A stretch of DNA of 64,000 nucleotides. It comes from Hydra vulgaris (lineage: Eukaryota > Cnidaria > Hydrozoa > Anthoathecata > Hydridae). The notes beneath the pieces are model-generated. The model was not told where the DNA came from. It was given only the letters and a program-made list of their open reading frames with translations, and searched no databases. Made by a program: the position numbers and the translations under genes. Below are positions 38,201-52,325 of the stretch, in pieces (within the stretch, counting starts at the first letter, position 1; every line of letters begins with the position of its first letter). The stretch is taken from NCBI RefSeq assembly GCF_038396675.1, contig NC_088934.1, positions 39,328,501-39,392,500 on the forward strand, written 5' to 3'.

Positions 38201-38572
38201 CTTAAGAAATTTTTTTTTTTAATCTGTGATTTTCAAAGTATAACTGAGATAACATGCTATGACAAATTTATTTCACACATTGGTTTTTCTTATCTCTAAA
38301 TACTCTAGAATAACATGTACTAATTTTTTGTTTCAAAAACGTAGATGTAGTTGAAATATAACACAACGTTGATGTCACCGTTAATTACTTATTTATAATT
38401 TTTTTATTTTATCTCAATATTCAAATGCTTAGAGTCCTGGTAACTAAGGGATTTAATATAAATAAATTATCAATAGATTTCTCCTAATATATGTAGATAC
38501 TAAAATTAAATAGGTTTTCAAGATTAGACAACTAAAATTTTTTCCATTTTGTCCACCTACTGGCCCACTGTG
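35226..38572 (-). mobile_element. Transib transposon with RSS-like ends, 3347 bp
   Basis: Both ends begin CACAGTGGGCCAG and are flanked by an exact 5-bp target duplication CATTA (35221-35225 and 38573-38577). CACAGTG is identical to the consensus heptamer of V(D)J recombination signal sequences, and the CACWRTG start with a 5-bp duplication is the known signature of Transib. Each end then has an ACAAAA-containing block: ACAAAATTC after a 22-nt spacer on the left (35255-35263) and ACAAAATGG after a 13-nt spacer on the right. Removing element plus one CATTA restores the hAT-C frame (HFKALSERNINTI). One transposase gene on the minus strand. Confidence 0.93.
35706..37680 (-). pseudogene. Transib (RAG1-related) transposase, near full length with one frameshift
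   Basis: Two overlapping frames (37680-36388 and 36428-35706) form one protein of about 670 residues if one base is removed from an A7 run (36390-36396, T7 in the sense strand): HAWIRFF should continue EMLLHIAYK. Key blocks: GFDGATGQSIYKQ (Asp260, candidate first catalytic acid), ELTMIDGKVQTIL (Asp374, candidate second), CCSVC (Cys391/Cys394, 17 and 20 residues after Asp374, close to the D708 to C727/C730 spacing of RAG1), GLSSLHAWIRFF, RKWQARS, then in the second frame GGSGTSNDGNTSRRAF, SLYPWYYMAQSVHKVLIHGH, LPIGLMSEEAQEARNKDFKS, NRLLVSSDPVISSLR. The catalytic Glu I cannot place with certainty. Identification rests on these Transib/RAG1-like blocks plus the element ends. It may be intact if the homopolymer is a base-calling error. 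Confidence 0.88.
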
Positions 38573-39027
38573 CATTATCAGAAAGAAATATTAATACAAT
38601 TGACTCTGAAAGATATTGTACTCTTATTTTAAAATTAATTGATGAATTTGACACAAGATTCTGTGATTTTAAAAAGGAAAAAAATGAGTTAGACTTATTT
38701 GCGCATCCATTTTCCATCAAAGCTGAGACAGTTAGAAATGAATTTCAAATGGAATTAATAGAATTGCAAAACAATAAAGATCTTAAAGAAGCCTACAAAG
38801 AAGTAGAATTGTTAGAATTTTATAAAAAATACATGAGCATTGAAGTTTTTCCTCATTTGTACAGACATGCTATTAAATATTTTTCACTTTTTGGAAGCAC
38901 ATACAACTGCGAACAGTTATTCTCAAAAATGAAGCATGTAAAAACAGAACAGAGAAATAGATTGACAGATGAACACCTTACTAATACCCTTCGAATTGCA
39001 TCATCAAATATAAAAGCAGACATAGAT

Positions 39028-39096
39028 CATTTATGCAAAAAAAACAGTGTCAAGTTTCACATTGTGAAACTTGACACTGTTTTTTTTGCATAAATG
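39028..39096. repeat. 69-bp perfect hairpin (34-bp arms, 1-nt loop)
   Basis: The arm 39028-39061 contains AACAGTGTCAAGTTTCACA; 39063-39096 is its exact reverse complement. A third partial copy (TGTCAAGTTTCACAT) follows in direct orientation at about 39096-39110. It lies across the 3' end of the hAT-C coding region. Confidence 0.95.
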
Positions 39097-39258
39097 TCAA
39101 GTTTCACATTAACTATGAGTGTAACTGTTTATTTAAATTTAAATAAAAACTTCAAATTTAATAATTTTTATTTTGGGTATTTTATGTTTGTGGCCCTCAA
39201 GTTGATTTTGAAACGAATTAATGGCCCTTACTGTAAAAAGGTTGGACCTGCTCTATTT

Positions 39259-39667
39259 ACTCAATATAGACATGACTCATTTAATATTTTTTTTTTTTAT
39301 TCACACTGCAGTCGAGAAGTTCTTTTTCGAAGTTAGTAGAGAGGTTGTCCACAAATTACGTCACGTAATTTTCGATTATTGTTGACCCCTGAAAAATTGA
39401 AAAATCAGGTAATGGAAATGGACATGGGTCCATTACTTCTGAAAAATAAGGCGTAAGAAAAAAGCTTAAGGATGGTGCGGTAGAAAAAAAAAAATTCAGA
39501 AAATGCTTTTGAATCTAATCTAACATAAAAATCTGAGATTTTTGATGACCCTGGACACGGCTCAAATTGTCCTAGATAATCAGTGCCAATGTTTAGTAAT
39601 TTCTTACAGCTTTGAGATAATTAGGAAAGAAAGTTTTATAAACCTTCGTTGTTTACAAAAATGAAAG
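39259..39667. other. Non-coding spacer after hAT-C
   Basis: No gene. AGAGGTTGTCCACAAATTAC near 39341 followed by GTCACGTAATT resembles a MITE end, but no partner end was found. Confidence 0.35.
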
Positions 39668-41236
39668 ATGAACGATTATTTTTCAAGAGAATATTTGGCA
39701 TGGAGTATAACAAAAGAAAAACTTCATTTTCTATCATGCCGTATTTTTTGCAACAACTTTAGCCTGAATAGGGTTTTCCCCTTAAAATTACCAAGGAAAA
39801 AATTGTATAACATTTTGCCCAATCATGAAAACAGCGCAGAACATCGAAATAAATATTCTGATTGAAAAGTCCTTTTTTGAGTCATTAAAAGGAAATGCAA
39901 TAGACAAACACATACAGCTTTAAATTCAATATGAAACCAATATGTGGAGAGTAATCATGAAACGGATTATAGATGTCACATATTTTTATCAACCAGAGGT
40001 TTAGCTTTTCAAGGAGAGGACCTAACAATTGGGGATGTTAAGAAAAGCAGTTTCTTAAAAATTTTAGAATTTAGAAAGAAAATATTATAATATTTTTGTA
40101 TGTATTTAAAAATAAAGAAACAAAGGAATTTGAAGTAAACGAGCATTTCAAAGTTTCTCGCTCACAAAGTTAAAATAATGGTTAAAATACGTGTGGTAAA
40201 ATAAATGGTGTAAGGCCTGCAACTTAGAAAAGAACTAATGTGCTTTATTTTTTGTGTAGGAGTCAATGCAGCAAAAATAAATCCTGATGTAATAACCTTT
40301 TTTCGAAGCGTAGAAAGCTTCTACTGCTTGTTTTCTCACGATCCAACAAAATGAGAAATGCTAAAAAAGTGTATCGTTATCTCTTCATAGTCTTTCAGAA
40401 ACAAGGTGGAGTGAAAGAATTTAAGCCGTTTGACCAATTGTCAAATATTATTTTGGCATTTTTTCTGTGTTATTTGATGTTCTTCAGGGTTCTGTTTCAG
40501 AACTTACACCTTCAACACAAAATATAGCTAAAGGCTTAAAAAAATAATCTACAAATGAACATTTTTTGGCTCAAAATACTAGCGACTATCGATAATATCA
40601 CTTAATGTTAAAACAACCCTTATTCAAGGTTTAGTAAAAGAGTTAACTCACAAACGTGACTTGTGAAAAAGTATCGTTCATGAGGCAAAAATTGTTGCAG
40701 AAATTATAGGAATAAAAGCTCAATTGCCTTCAAAAGTAATTTGTTCTACTTAACCAGATCAAGTTTTCCAGTCTACTGTAGTTTACCCAAAGTTAGATTT
40801 TATAATAAAAGATTTGAGCCCACAATTTTAATGCAATATGTCATTTATCCTCACCCATTTTGAATTTATAGAAACTTGAGGATGTAGAACTTGGTTCAAA
40901 AGCAAGGCATAAGAAAAGCAAGGCGAAAGAAAAGCAAGGCAAAATAAAGCATGGCATAAGAAAAGCAAGGCATCTCAAAAGTATTTACCAAACCGTTTTT
41001 GGAATTGAAAGTGCTCCTCTTTGCTTTCTAAATTTAATTATTAACAAAAAATCAAGGGATTTTGCCAACATTTTTCTGGCGATTAAGCTGTTTTGTACAA
41101 TTCTAGTAACTGTATCATCAGCTGAAAGATCTTTCAGTTAATGATACAGTTTTATATTGAAAATTATTTAGCTAAGCGAGTTGATTTTAGTGATGTCATT
41201 GTAAAGTTTGCTTTGGAAAAAATTCGAAAATATTGA
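39668..41236 (+). pseudogene. hAT-D: heavily decayed TTF/ZMYM-type hAT transposase
   Basis: A TTF-type finger piece at 39668-39860 (LAWSITKEKLHFLSCRIFC, KLYNILPNHENSAEHRNK) is followed by TYFLSTRGLAFQGEDLTIGD at about 39975-40030, matching LAIRGKSD-type sequence of hAT-B. SLSETRWSERI at about 40390-40422 matches the TRWTER block. KLFCTILVTVSSAERSFS at about 41085-41140 matches the C-terminal dimerisation motif, followed by RVDFSDVIVKFALEKIRKY. Stops and frameshifts occur throughout, and a hairpin at 41108-41151 replaces what should follow ERSFS. The repeated AAAGCAAGGC units near 40905-40975 are a local expansion. No terminal repeats located. Confidence 0.7.
41108..41151. repeat. 44-bp quasi-palindrome in the hAT-D C-terminal motif
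   Basis: AACTGTATCAT (41108-41118) is mirrored by ATGATACAGTT (41141-41151), and the centre CTGAAAGATCTTTCAG is a perfect palindrome. The left half encodes the expected VSSAERSFS motif; the right half is its inverted copy and gives two stops. Confidence 0.85.
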
Positions 41237-41984
41237 TTGCGATAATGTTTTGTTTCTTTTAACATTAACTTTTAACATTAACAACACTATTTAATATATT
41301 CTCTTTCATATAAGTCTAAAAATACTTTCTTGATGTCATATTATTTGATAGTCATTTTTATATATATTGATTTTCAGAATTTAGTCCTCATTGAATTAAC
41401 AAACCCAGAGCAAAAAAAAGTTGCTAATGGTACACTGTCAATATAACTTCTTATTTAAAATAACATTAATAAAATGATGTTATGATAAATAATAAAAATA
41501 ATGTTTTGATGAATAAAATTTGAAGACTAAATAAGGTAACTATATTGTTTGGTTAAATGTAATCAGGTCAATCTTGGTCATTTTTGTGGTTTTAATTTAA
41601 GGAGTTACTTAATGTTTTAAAAGGGGAATAGTTAAATACTTTAATCTTTAAATAAATAAATATTTAAAACTTTTCAGTTTCATTATGTTTAAAACTCAAT
41701 TTTGAAAAATAGATATTTGAGGTTTAACTTTAAAACATTTTTAAAACTTCTTTTCAAAAAAAAATGTAAATATAAAAGCTATTTAGATTTTAAAAGTAAA
41801 AGAGGTTTTTTTTACATAACAAATTTACATGTTTTTTTACGGGTTTTTTATGCTTTTTTATTTTTATCTGCCAAAGAAAATTTTTCCCCCGTTTTTTGTT
41901 TGTGCAACCATTAAGGAGGGGGCCCGCAGAAGACTCTACCTTGTGGCCCCATTTCAGAACATGGGGGCCATGTTAGCAGTAATA
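41237..41984. other. AT-rich, no gene; possible hAT end
   Basis: At about 41915-41975 a GC-rich patch (GGAGGGGGCCCGCAGAAGAC, TGTGGCCCCATTTCAG) resembles hAT ends such as that of hAT-B and may be the end of hAT-D. Unproven. Confidence 0.35.
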
Positions 41985-43370
41985 TAATAATTACATCAAT
42001 GTTTTATTTAAAAATCCCTCTGTTGCATTTATTTAGTCTTTCTATAGAACAGGGAAATTTTTCGGATAAACTTAAAGTTGCAAGAGGGATACCAGTTCTA
42101 AAATCCGGTAGCGAACCTATATCATAAATTACAGATCTACCTCCATATTACCATGCTTTTAAAAATTATTAAAATATATAAAAGGTTGTATCATTTTTTA
42201 TACATCCTATATAATAAACAATTTAGATTTAAAAAGGCTTACTCAATTAACTAATTATTCATTTTGTTAATAATTTTCTTAACTATAATTGTCAATAATT
42301 TTCTTAACTCATTTGATGAAAAAAAAAAAAAATACTTTAGATGTTTTTATTGACTTCAGCAAAGATTTTGACAGAGTAAATCATTTTATTTTATTAACCA
42401 AACTAGAAAATTACTGTACTAAATATACAAATTTTAAATCGTTTTAGAGATACTTGCCAAATAGACAGCAATATAATCAAAAAATATAACTTATAACTCT
42501 GAGAAAACTAACAACGTGAATATAACTTGTGGGGTTCCCCAAGGGATTATAATAGGACAGCTCTTATTCGTATTATGTTACTCCTTATATGTTAATGATT
42601 TAAGTAATTATTATTCCTTATTTGTTAATGATTTAAGTAAATCTTGTAAGGTATTATCTTGTTTGCTAATCGTACAAATTTATTCTATGCTTATAATGAT
42701 ATAAAAATACTGTTTTAATTAGTGAATATATAATTACAAAATCTTTCTGAACGGTTTAGAGCATGAAAATTGTCACTAAATTTAACTAAAACAAAATATA
42801 CTTTTTTCCATCGCTATTATGAACGAGACAAAATTCCTCTGAAAATCCTAAAACTTTGTATTTAGGATTGAGATATAAAAAGAGAAGTCTCATTATGATT
42901 TCTTGGTGTCCTCCTCGACAAAAATGTAATATGGAGAGATCATATAAAGTATCTAGAATGTAAAATCTTAAAGAGCATTGGGCTGATTTATAGAACGAAA
43001 CCTTTGTAGACCCACTTTGTTTAAAATTCTTATATTTCTCATTAATCAATTGTCAATTTAATTATCCTAACATTGCTTGGTGCAGTACCAATGTTACTCC
43101 TTTTACACATTTTCAACTACTATTTTCTAATTTTTAATTTTTTTCTAATCTTTATCATCTTCTAATTTTTTTGTTCAAAACTAATAAAAATATTATTCCT
43201 AAAATTTTTAATCTGTTATTTAAAATAAATCTGAACAAATATTTAACTAGATATTCAAATATTATCTATACACAAAAGGCATTTTTCAACAACTGAATTT
43301 TCAATCTCAATTAGAGGATCCAAGATATAGAATAAAATACTTTTAAATGAACTTAAAACTTTATCAACAT
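41985..43370 (+). pseudogene. Second jockey/CR1-like LINE ORF2 fragment, strongly decayed
   Basis: Reading plus-strand fragments with many frameshifts: LSIEQGNFSDKLKVARGIPV (about 42040-42100), DVFIDFSKDFDRVNHFILL (about 42335-42395), NITCGVPQGIIIGQ (42516 onward), YVNDLS, then SLNLTKTKYTFFHRYYERDK (about 42770-42830), FLGVLLDKNVIWRDHIKY (about 42900-42955), and near 43190-43260 PKIFNLLFKINLNKYLTRYS. The same blocks in the same order occur in the LINE at 22126-27021, so this is a related, older copy. The catalytic FADD motif is no longer recognisable (reads as FANRTNLFY with a frameshift). Confidence 0.75.
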
Positions 43371-44721
43371 TAAAAGAACTAAGGTCAGAGTTGAGACAGG
43401 GATTACTAATAAATGATATCCTACAAAGCATGTCATTTATTAGTAATAAAAAATTTAGTTATGAAGCAGAGCTTACAGTTGAAAATTTTTCAATTACTTT
43501 TAAAAATACTTTGGATAGTCATTTGACATTAAAGGCGTTACGATGTTGTGACGAGGACGGGAGAGGGGGAGGGGCGTTACAAACATGCTGAAAATAAACT
43601 CTTAAGTCGACATAATTTTTTTTAAATGTTCCGATAACAACGTTGTTAAAATATCTAAAATTTTTTCAGATTCTTCTATATTATATGGACATTTTTTTGT
43701 GCATTTGAATTAGAACTTGATTTCTTAGATCAATCTTTTTCTATGAATTTAAATAAACTAGCAATTGGGATCAATCAAAAATTTACAAACAATTTGTAAT
43801 GAACTTTCTACAAGATTAGTTATCCTTACGTCGTCATTAAAAATTTTTATTAAATGCCCAACAGTAACATTTAATAGTAATAATGCAGTTTTTGTCTTAA
43901 AGTTATCGTTTTTGTATAAAATGTTCTTCATAAAATAAAAAGCTAAAATTAAATCATTATAAAATTAAAATAATAATAACAATACTTTTTTAAGAGTCTG
44001 AATGTCTTTTTATTAAGATTTAAAGTTGAAGACATTTCATAAAGTATTTCCAATACTGCCTCGTAAGATACCCAAACACCCCTTATTGGCTTAAGCTTTT
44101 CAAAAACTTAACGAAATGCTCAAGCATTCCACTTTTTTTAAAAGTTTTTTTATTTAGAAATAATCTTATATAACTTAAACTTAATACTTTTTTTATACAG
44201 GAAAAAACAAACGCACAAGTGGTCAATTGTCAAAAATAAATCCCAATCACACACAGTCATTAGTTTTTTAGACAACTTGGAGAATTCACATTGTATAAAC
44301 AAACTGACTACTGATCTTGATGGAAAATAGTGGGCGGTGTATCACGCATAACCAAAAAAATGTTGGATTTTTTACTGCTTCGGTATCTGCTCTTTTGGTT
44401 TCATCTGCTATAAGGTCAATAAATGCATTTTGATAATTATGGGAAAAACGAGTAACTGTTTTTTCTTAACATTTGATCATTAACCAAAGTTTTCAGGGTT
44501 GGGATATTGATAAAACCGTTTTCAGGGTTGGAAAGTTTTCTGGGTTGAGATATTGATAAAACCGTTTTCGTTATTTTTATTTTTGCGATACATAAATTCT
44601 TAAGAAGCAAAAGTAAGAGTAATATTTTACTACAATTGCTCTTTTCTCTGTTTATTATGTTTTTTTTTTTTGTGGCTATTATGGTGGTCCCGAATGTCTT
44701 TATGGTTTTATCGCAAAGCAT
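43371..44721. other. AT-rich, no gene seen
   Basis: One GC-rich patch at 43536-43588 (GACGGGAGAGGGGGAGGGGC) and a 30-bp imperfect direct duplication around 44495-44575 (TTTTCAGGGTTGG, ATATTGATAAAACCGTTTTC). No coding blocks on either strand. Confidence 0.4.
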
Positions 44722-44763
44722 CGAGGAAGAGCATTTAACTAGAAAGTTAAATGCTCTTCCTCG
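44722..44763. repeat. 19-bp perfect hairpin, 4-nt loop
   Basis: CGAGGAAGAGCATTTAACT (44722-44740) is the reverse complement of 44745-44763, loop AGAA. It directly precedes the tandem repeat and SINE. Confidence 0.9.
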
Positions 44764-44764
44764 T

Positions 44765-44838
44765 TAATCCTTACCAAATGTCTTCTTTGTTAATCCTTAC
44801 CAAATGAACGTCTTCTTTGTTAATCCTTACCAAATGTC
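44765..44838. repeat. Three tandem copies of a TTAATCCTTACCAAATG unit
   Basis: TTAATCCTTACCAAATG occurs three times, separated by (AACG)TCTTCTTTG. It lies on the tail side of the SINE-like unit and may be its repeated 3' tail. Confidence 0.85.
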
Positions 44839-44845
44839 GTTAATT

Positions 44846-44924
44846 GGGCAAGAGCCAGCGACGAACCTCGGACCTCTTGGTTTTGAGCCAGAACTCCTAC
44901 CACTGCGCCACAGCTGCACTCATG
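44846..44924 (-). mobile_element. tRNA-derived SINE head
   Basis: In reverse complement the sequence starts GCAGCTGTGGCGCAGTGGTA, with an A-box-like TGGCGCAGTGGTAGGAG and, 25 to 40 bp on, a B-box-like AGGTTCGTCGCT (44858-44869; consensus GGTTCGANTCC). The stems of a functional tRNA do not pair well, so it is a SINE head rather than a tRNA gene. The tandem unit to its left would be the tail. Confidence 0.65.
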
Positions 44925-46819
44925 CATGTCAATAATAATTAATTTAATTTGAAGAAGTCAAAAAATTTCTAAAGCCAATTAGAACCAAATTGTATAATTT
45001 TGAAGAAAAATATTGTTCAAGTTTAACTTTTTTTCTCCTCTATCTTTCATTTTGATGAGAACTTCAAACATTCTTTTGAACTCATGCCGATTTAGAAAAA
45101 TCTTCTCCGGTGAAAAACACAGAACAAATGAAAAATATAAATGCCGCATTTTTTAAAATTTTATAATTTGAATATGGAAACTTGTTAACAATGAGTTAAA
45201 CTGACATTGTTATTCAAACAAAATACCAACGTTTATTAGATATAGTCAGTTTAGGTTGATGTGGTCCTAGACTTAAAATTGTTTCTATGAGCTGAAGATT
45301 TTACAATTTTTTTCTTTCAAGGGTCATGTTCAGGAAAACATATTTCCAGATTAAAATGTATTAGCTAAAAAGTACCTAAAATTTAAAATAAAGGCAAATC
45401 ACCAAAAACCCATAAAAATGTAAGTTCAGACGCTATTTATTAGTTTTGATTTTTTTAAAATTAATAGCTTAAAAAAGGAGTTTCAAGTGTGTTGCCTAAC
45501 CCCCCAAAAAACAAAAAACAAACAGCATTTTGCATCTCTCTCCAAATTTAGTGAGATATACATACAAAAACATACAAAAAGTTATTTTAAGATATTAGCT
45601 ATTTATCAGGCCGAGTTTTTTCTGTGTATAAACAAAACCTGTGGCACTCTACAGTCTGTTTAAATAAATTGAACAAATATATCCCGGTGTCGTCAGGCCT
45701 GAAAGGGTTACCAAGGTTACCAAGACTTTATCTTTTTTTTTTTAGTAATTTACGAACTAAACAATAAAATAAAAATAAAAAAGTCAAATGACTTAAATAA
45801 AGTTAATTGATGGGGAAGGTAGTGTCATACCCATGCTGTTTTCACATAGTAGGTTGTTTCCGTGCCTACTATTGGTAAAGTGAAAATAAAGTGAAGATAA
45901 AGTCAAGGAAAAATATATTTAAGAAATTTGTAATCTAAAAAGCTATCTATTTTGCTGAAGAATATTTACCAATGCACAACGTAAATATATCATACAACGT
46001 ACATACAACATACAGGGAAGTTGTACAACATACAAAAGTTGTACAACGTACATACAACATACAGCAAAAACAATGACTGGAAACAAAATGAAAGCATTAA
46101 AATTAGTCTTCACTGGAATACATATTTGTACATATTCTAGGGAAGGTATATGTATGAATGCGTTAATCTGAGATAACATATTTTTTTATCAAACTTTAAA
46201 ATTAAACTAAATTTATTCGTCTATATCAGGAAAACGTATAAAACACGTCTTCTGCCCAAAAAAATTACAGATAGTTTTTGTCTTTTAATAAATCCCTCCT
46301 CCATCTAATATGTGTAAACATGTACTTTTGGAAGACTTTCTTAGAAAGTATTCTAAAGCACATGTTTATACATACTAGAGCGTATGAGTACGTTGTATAG
46401 ACGTATAAAACACGTCTTGTGCCCACTTGCTTAATTTTTAGATAATAAAAGCAGTTGTACAAAGAATCTATAAAAAGCTACTGATGATTCTGTTTTTTAA
46501 AAAGTCTCTCTTCCAGAATTGAGAGTCTTTCAAGACAAATGCCCAATAACGTATTTAATGTTAAAAAAATAAAATAAAGGCCTAACATGTACTCAATATA
46601 TAAGGTTTCTTACTCGAGAGGATTTCATTATTGCAATATTTTTTTTACTGTAAGGAAATAATATTAAAAAACAAAATGATTATTATATCTGATACAAGTT
46701 CAAAAATATTTAAAAACTATTTTCAAGGTACTAGATTGATTTGTCAAGTTTTAATTCTGATACCGAAGTTATGTGACTCTGGTTACTTAAATTGCTAAAA
46801 TGAGAACTCAGATCAGATT
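44925..46819. other. AT-rich, no gene seen
   Basis: Imperfect local repeats of TTGTACAACATACA and GTACATACAACATACA lie at 45980-46070, and two direct copies of CGTATAAAACACGTCTT at about 46229 and 46402, each followed by a TGCCCA. No coding similarity. Confidence 0.45.
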
Positions 46820-50265
<3,446 letters not shown>

Positions 50266-51407
50266 TTTACGTGATTGCAAATAATTTATCTTGGAAGTTC
50301 ACTTTGAGCAAGTTATTATTCCGTCTTCTTTTTCATGCTTTTCGTTATTAAATCTTCACAAAGTTTATTTTAATAATGTGTTTTCGGAAAAAAAGTTTTC
50401 TTGACGTTTTGCAATGAACTTATATAATACTCATTTTGAATAATTAACGATGAAGTTTTTACTTTTCTTTAGTATTGTGTTATAAAGTTTTTTTTCATTT
50501 TTTCGCTGTTTTTAATACTAATAATATTTTTATAAAATTGATATTATTTTGACGCTATATGAGATAAGGTCCACATTAAGTGAACACTATTGATTCGCTT
50601 AAAGCATCACTTTAAAAAATTGTTAGACAATAATTCAGTTCTTTGGTAAATATTTTTAACATAGTTTAAAAAGTCTTTTCCAGACGATTTTCAAACTTTT
50701 CTTAAAATTTTATTCGTTTTGCAAAGATACCAAGCTATCTTCTTTAATAATAACTTCTTTTCTAATACCAACGCCAATAATTTTTAGATTTATTATAGAG
50801 ACATTCTATGTTTAAGCAAACAATCCAAGAATTCCAAAACCTAGTTTAGTTAAATAAAAACTTGAAATAAAGATATATAAAATGTTAAAGTTATACACAA
50901 CATTTTCTTAAAATGCTCAAATAAATGATCTTAAACCTAAAACCAATAATCATATATGGTTTTCTATGTAAACTTTTTTAGTACTTTTATCTTTCAACCT
51001 TTGTATATTTGATCTAAAAGCACTGACTCTTGGCCTGTGGATCCAGTTTATTACGCTTATTGAATTTATTTTATTTACGCAGTTTATTGAATAAAACATG
51101 TCTTCTGCATTTCTTGGTTTTTGGTCTCCGTAAAACTGATGGAGAAGGATGAATCACAATACCCGAAAACTGTAATACAGTTTTAACCTGGATAACTTAA
51201 ACACGTTAGTTTCATATTGAAATTTTGTTTTCTGAAAAAAAAGTAAAAAATTACTTTTTTAAAGAAAGGAATTTTTTTTCATGAGTAAACTAAAAGATTA
51301 TACGAGCAGTAAAGATTTAATATTCCCTTAAAAAAATGGTAAAACTGATAATCATATATTCCTTTCAAAACCTCTTTACATTTTGAATAGTAAAAATGTT
51401 AATATTA

Positions 51408-51485
51408 ACACCTCTTGTTGACACCTCTTGTTGACACCTCTTGTTGACACCTCTTGTTGACACCTCTTGTTGACACCTCTTGTTA
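51408..51485. repeat. 13-bp tandem repeat, 6 copies
   Basis: Six head-to-tail copies of ACACCTCTTGTTG, five exact and the last ending TTA. Confidence 0.95.
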
Positions 51486-52325
51486 TAGCATCACTATAAG
51501 TTTACTAAAAGATGGCTCATAGAATAAAACTACGTCAATATATATCCTGCCAATTTTGATTTAAATATATTTCAATCTAATGGTCTTTTGACTGAGCAGA
51601 GCAAAATAGAATATAACTATAAACTTCTACAATTTATTAAACATTTTAAATTTAAAGTTTGACTTTGGTAACGCTAATAAAATATTATAATCAATTCTTT
51701 CTGGCATAGAATATTTCTAAAGGTGAACTTTTGTTCATTCTAGTGCATTCTATAATTAATGTACTTTTTTGTTAGCCTGTCAATCGAGCGTCTCTATTTT
51801 ATCTTTCAACCAGAGTTAAAATAAAGACGCTTTTGATAAACATTTTTCGCGCTCTTCACATTTAATATTTTTACTCTCATAAAACACTTGGTATAATGCA
51901 AAAGCTGTATTAGGAATTAACAGACATGGAACCAACTATTTTCTAAATGAGGTGTTATGTTTTATATGTGCTCCTATGTTTTTGATGTTTTAGCGCCACT
52001 TCGTTAATTTTTTTTGAAGCTGTTACAAAATTAAGCCACAAGTTTGCTTGAGTTCTTTTCGTTTCGGATTTTGTAAGTGCACCACTAGCTCTCCTACTTT
52101 TTATTTGATAATTTTTCACGCTGCTTAAAAACATTTTGTTTAAATTACTTTTTAAACTTTTTCTTTTTTAATTAATGATATTTTTCTAATTTACAGATGT
52201 ATTACAGATGTTTGAACAACTACAAATTATATGGTTTGTGGTAAGATATATATTCCTTGATAGAAAAAATTTGCGTTTTTTTGGGATAGGATCCACAACA
52301 ACACTTTAGCAATTGTTTAAGCCTT

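Larger units (their letters stand above)
33938..39093 (+). pseudogene. hAT-C transposase (GTF2IRD2/ZBED5-like), split by Transib
   Basis: The ATG at 33938 opens MASAKRRRCDTESGHGGRVF, then a BED-like finger (IICLICLEKIAVCKSYNVNRHYTTKH). A stop at 34322, then SLALDESTDR at about 34480, the first catalytic block, where a deletion and frameshift join to LAIFIRGITSNFEVIEELLD. The second block is VTANGASALTGKNIGF (Asp replaced by Asn) and YHCIIHQEQLCAKV, then after another frameshift FSQVRWLSRVATLKRFW. The frame reaches HFKALH at 35220, is broken by Transib, and resumes at 38578 as SERNINTIDSERY. The C-terminal hAT domain reads YRHAIKYFSLFGSTYNCEQL and FSKMKHVKTEQRNRLTDEHL. The last codons run into a 69-bp hairpin (39028-39096), so the natural C-terminus is uncertain. 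Confidence 0.85.
33662..39250 (+). mobile_element. hAT-C: GTF2IRD2/ZBED5-like hAT transposon containing a Transib element
   Basis: Left end CAGGGTTGTCCAACGCGTGG, right end in reverse complement CAGGTCCAACCTTTTTACAG. A perfect 8-bp target duplication, CTCTATTT, lies at 33654-33661 and 39251-39258. It carries one transposase pseudogene on the plus strand, split by the Transib insertion at 35226-38572. Confidence 0.93.

Noticed and set aside
44846-44924. Functional tRNA gene
   Set aside because: A- and B-box-like motifs are present but acceptor and T stems do not pair and the B box deviates from consensus; a SINE head fits better.
46223-46425. MITE with CGTATAAAACACGTCTT ends
   Set aside because: The two copies are direct, not inverted, repeats and no flanking duplication is visible.
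50450-50486. Second signal-peptide-like exon on the plus strand (ATG AAG TTT TTA CTT TTC)
   Set aside because: No donor site in a usable phase and no following Cys-rich exon; a chance hydrophobic stretch in AT-rich DNA.
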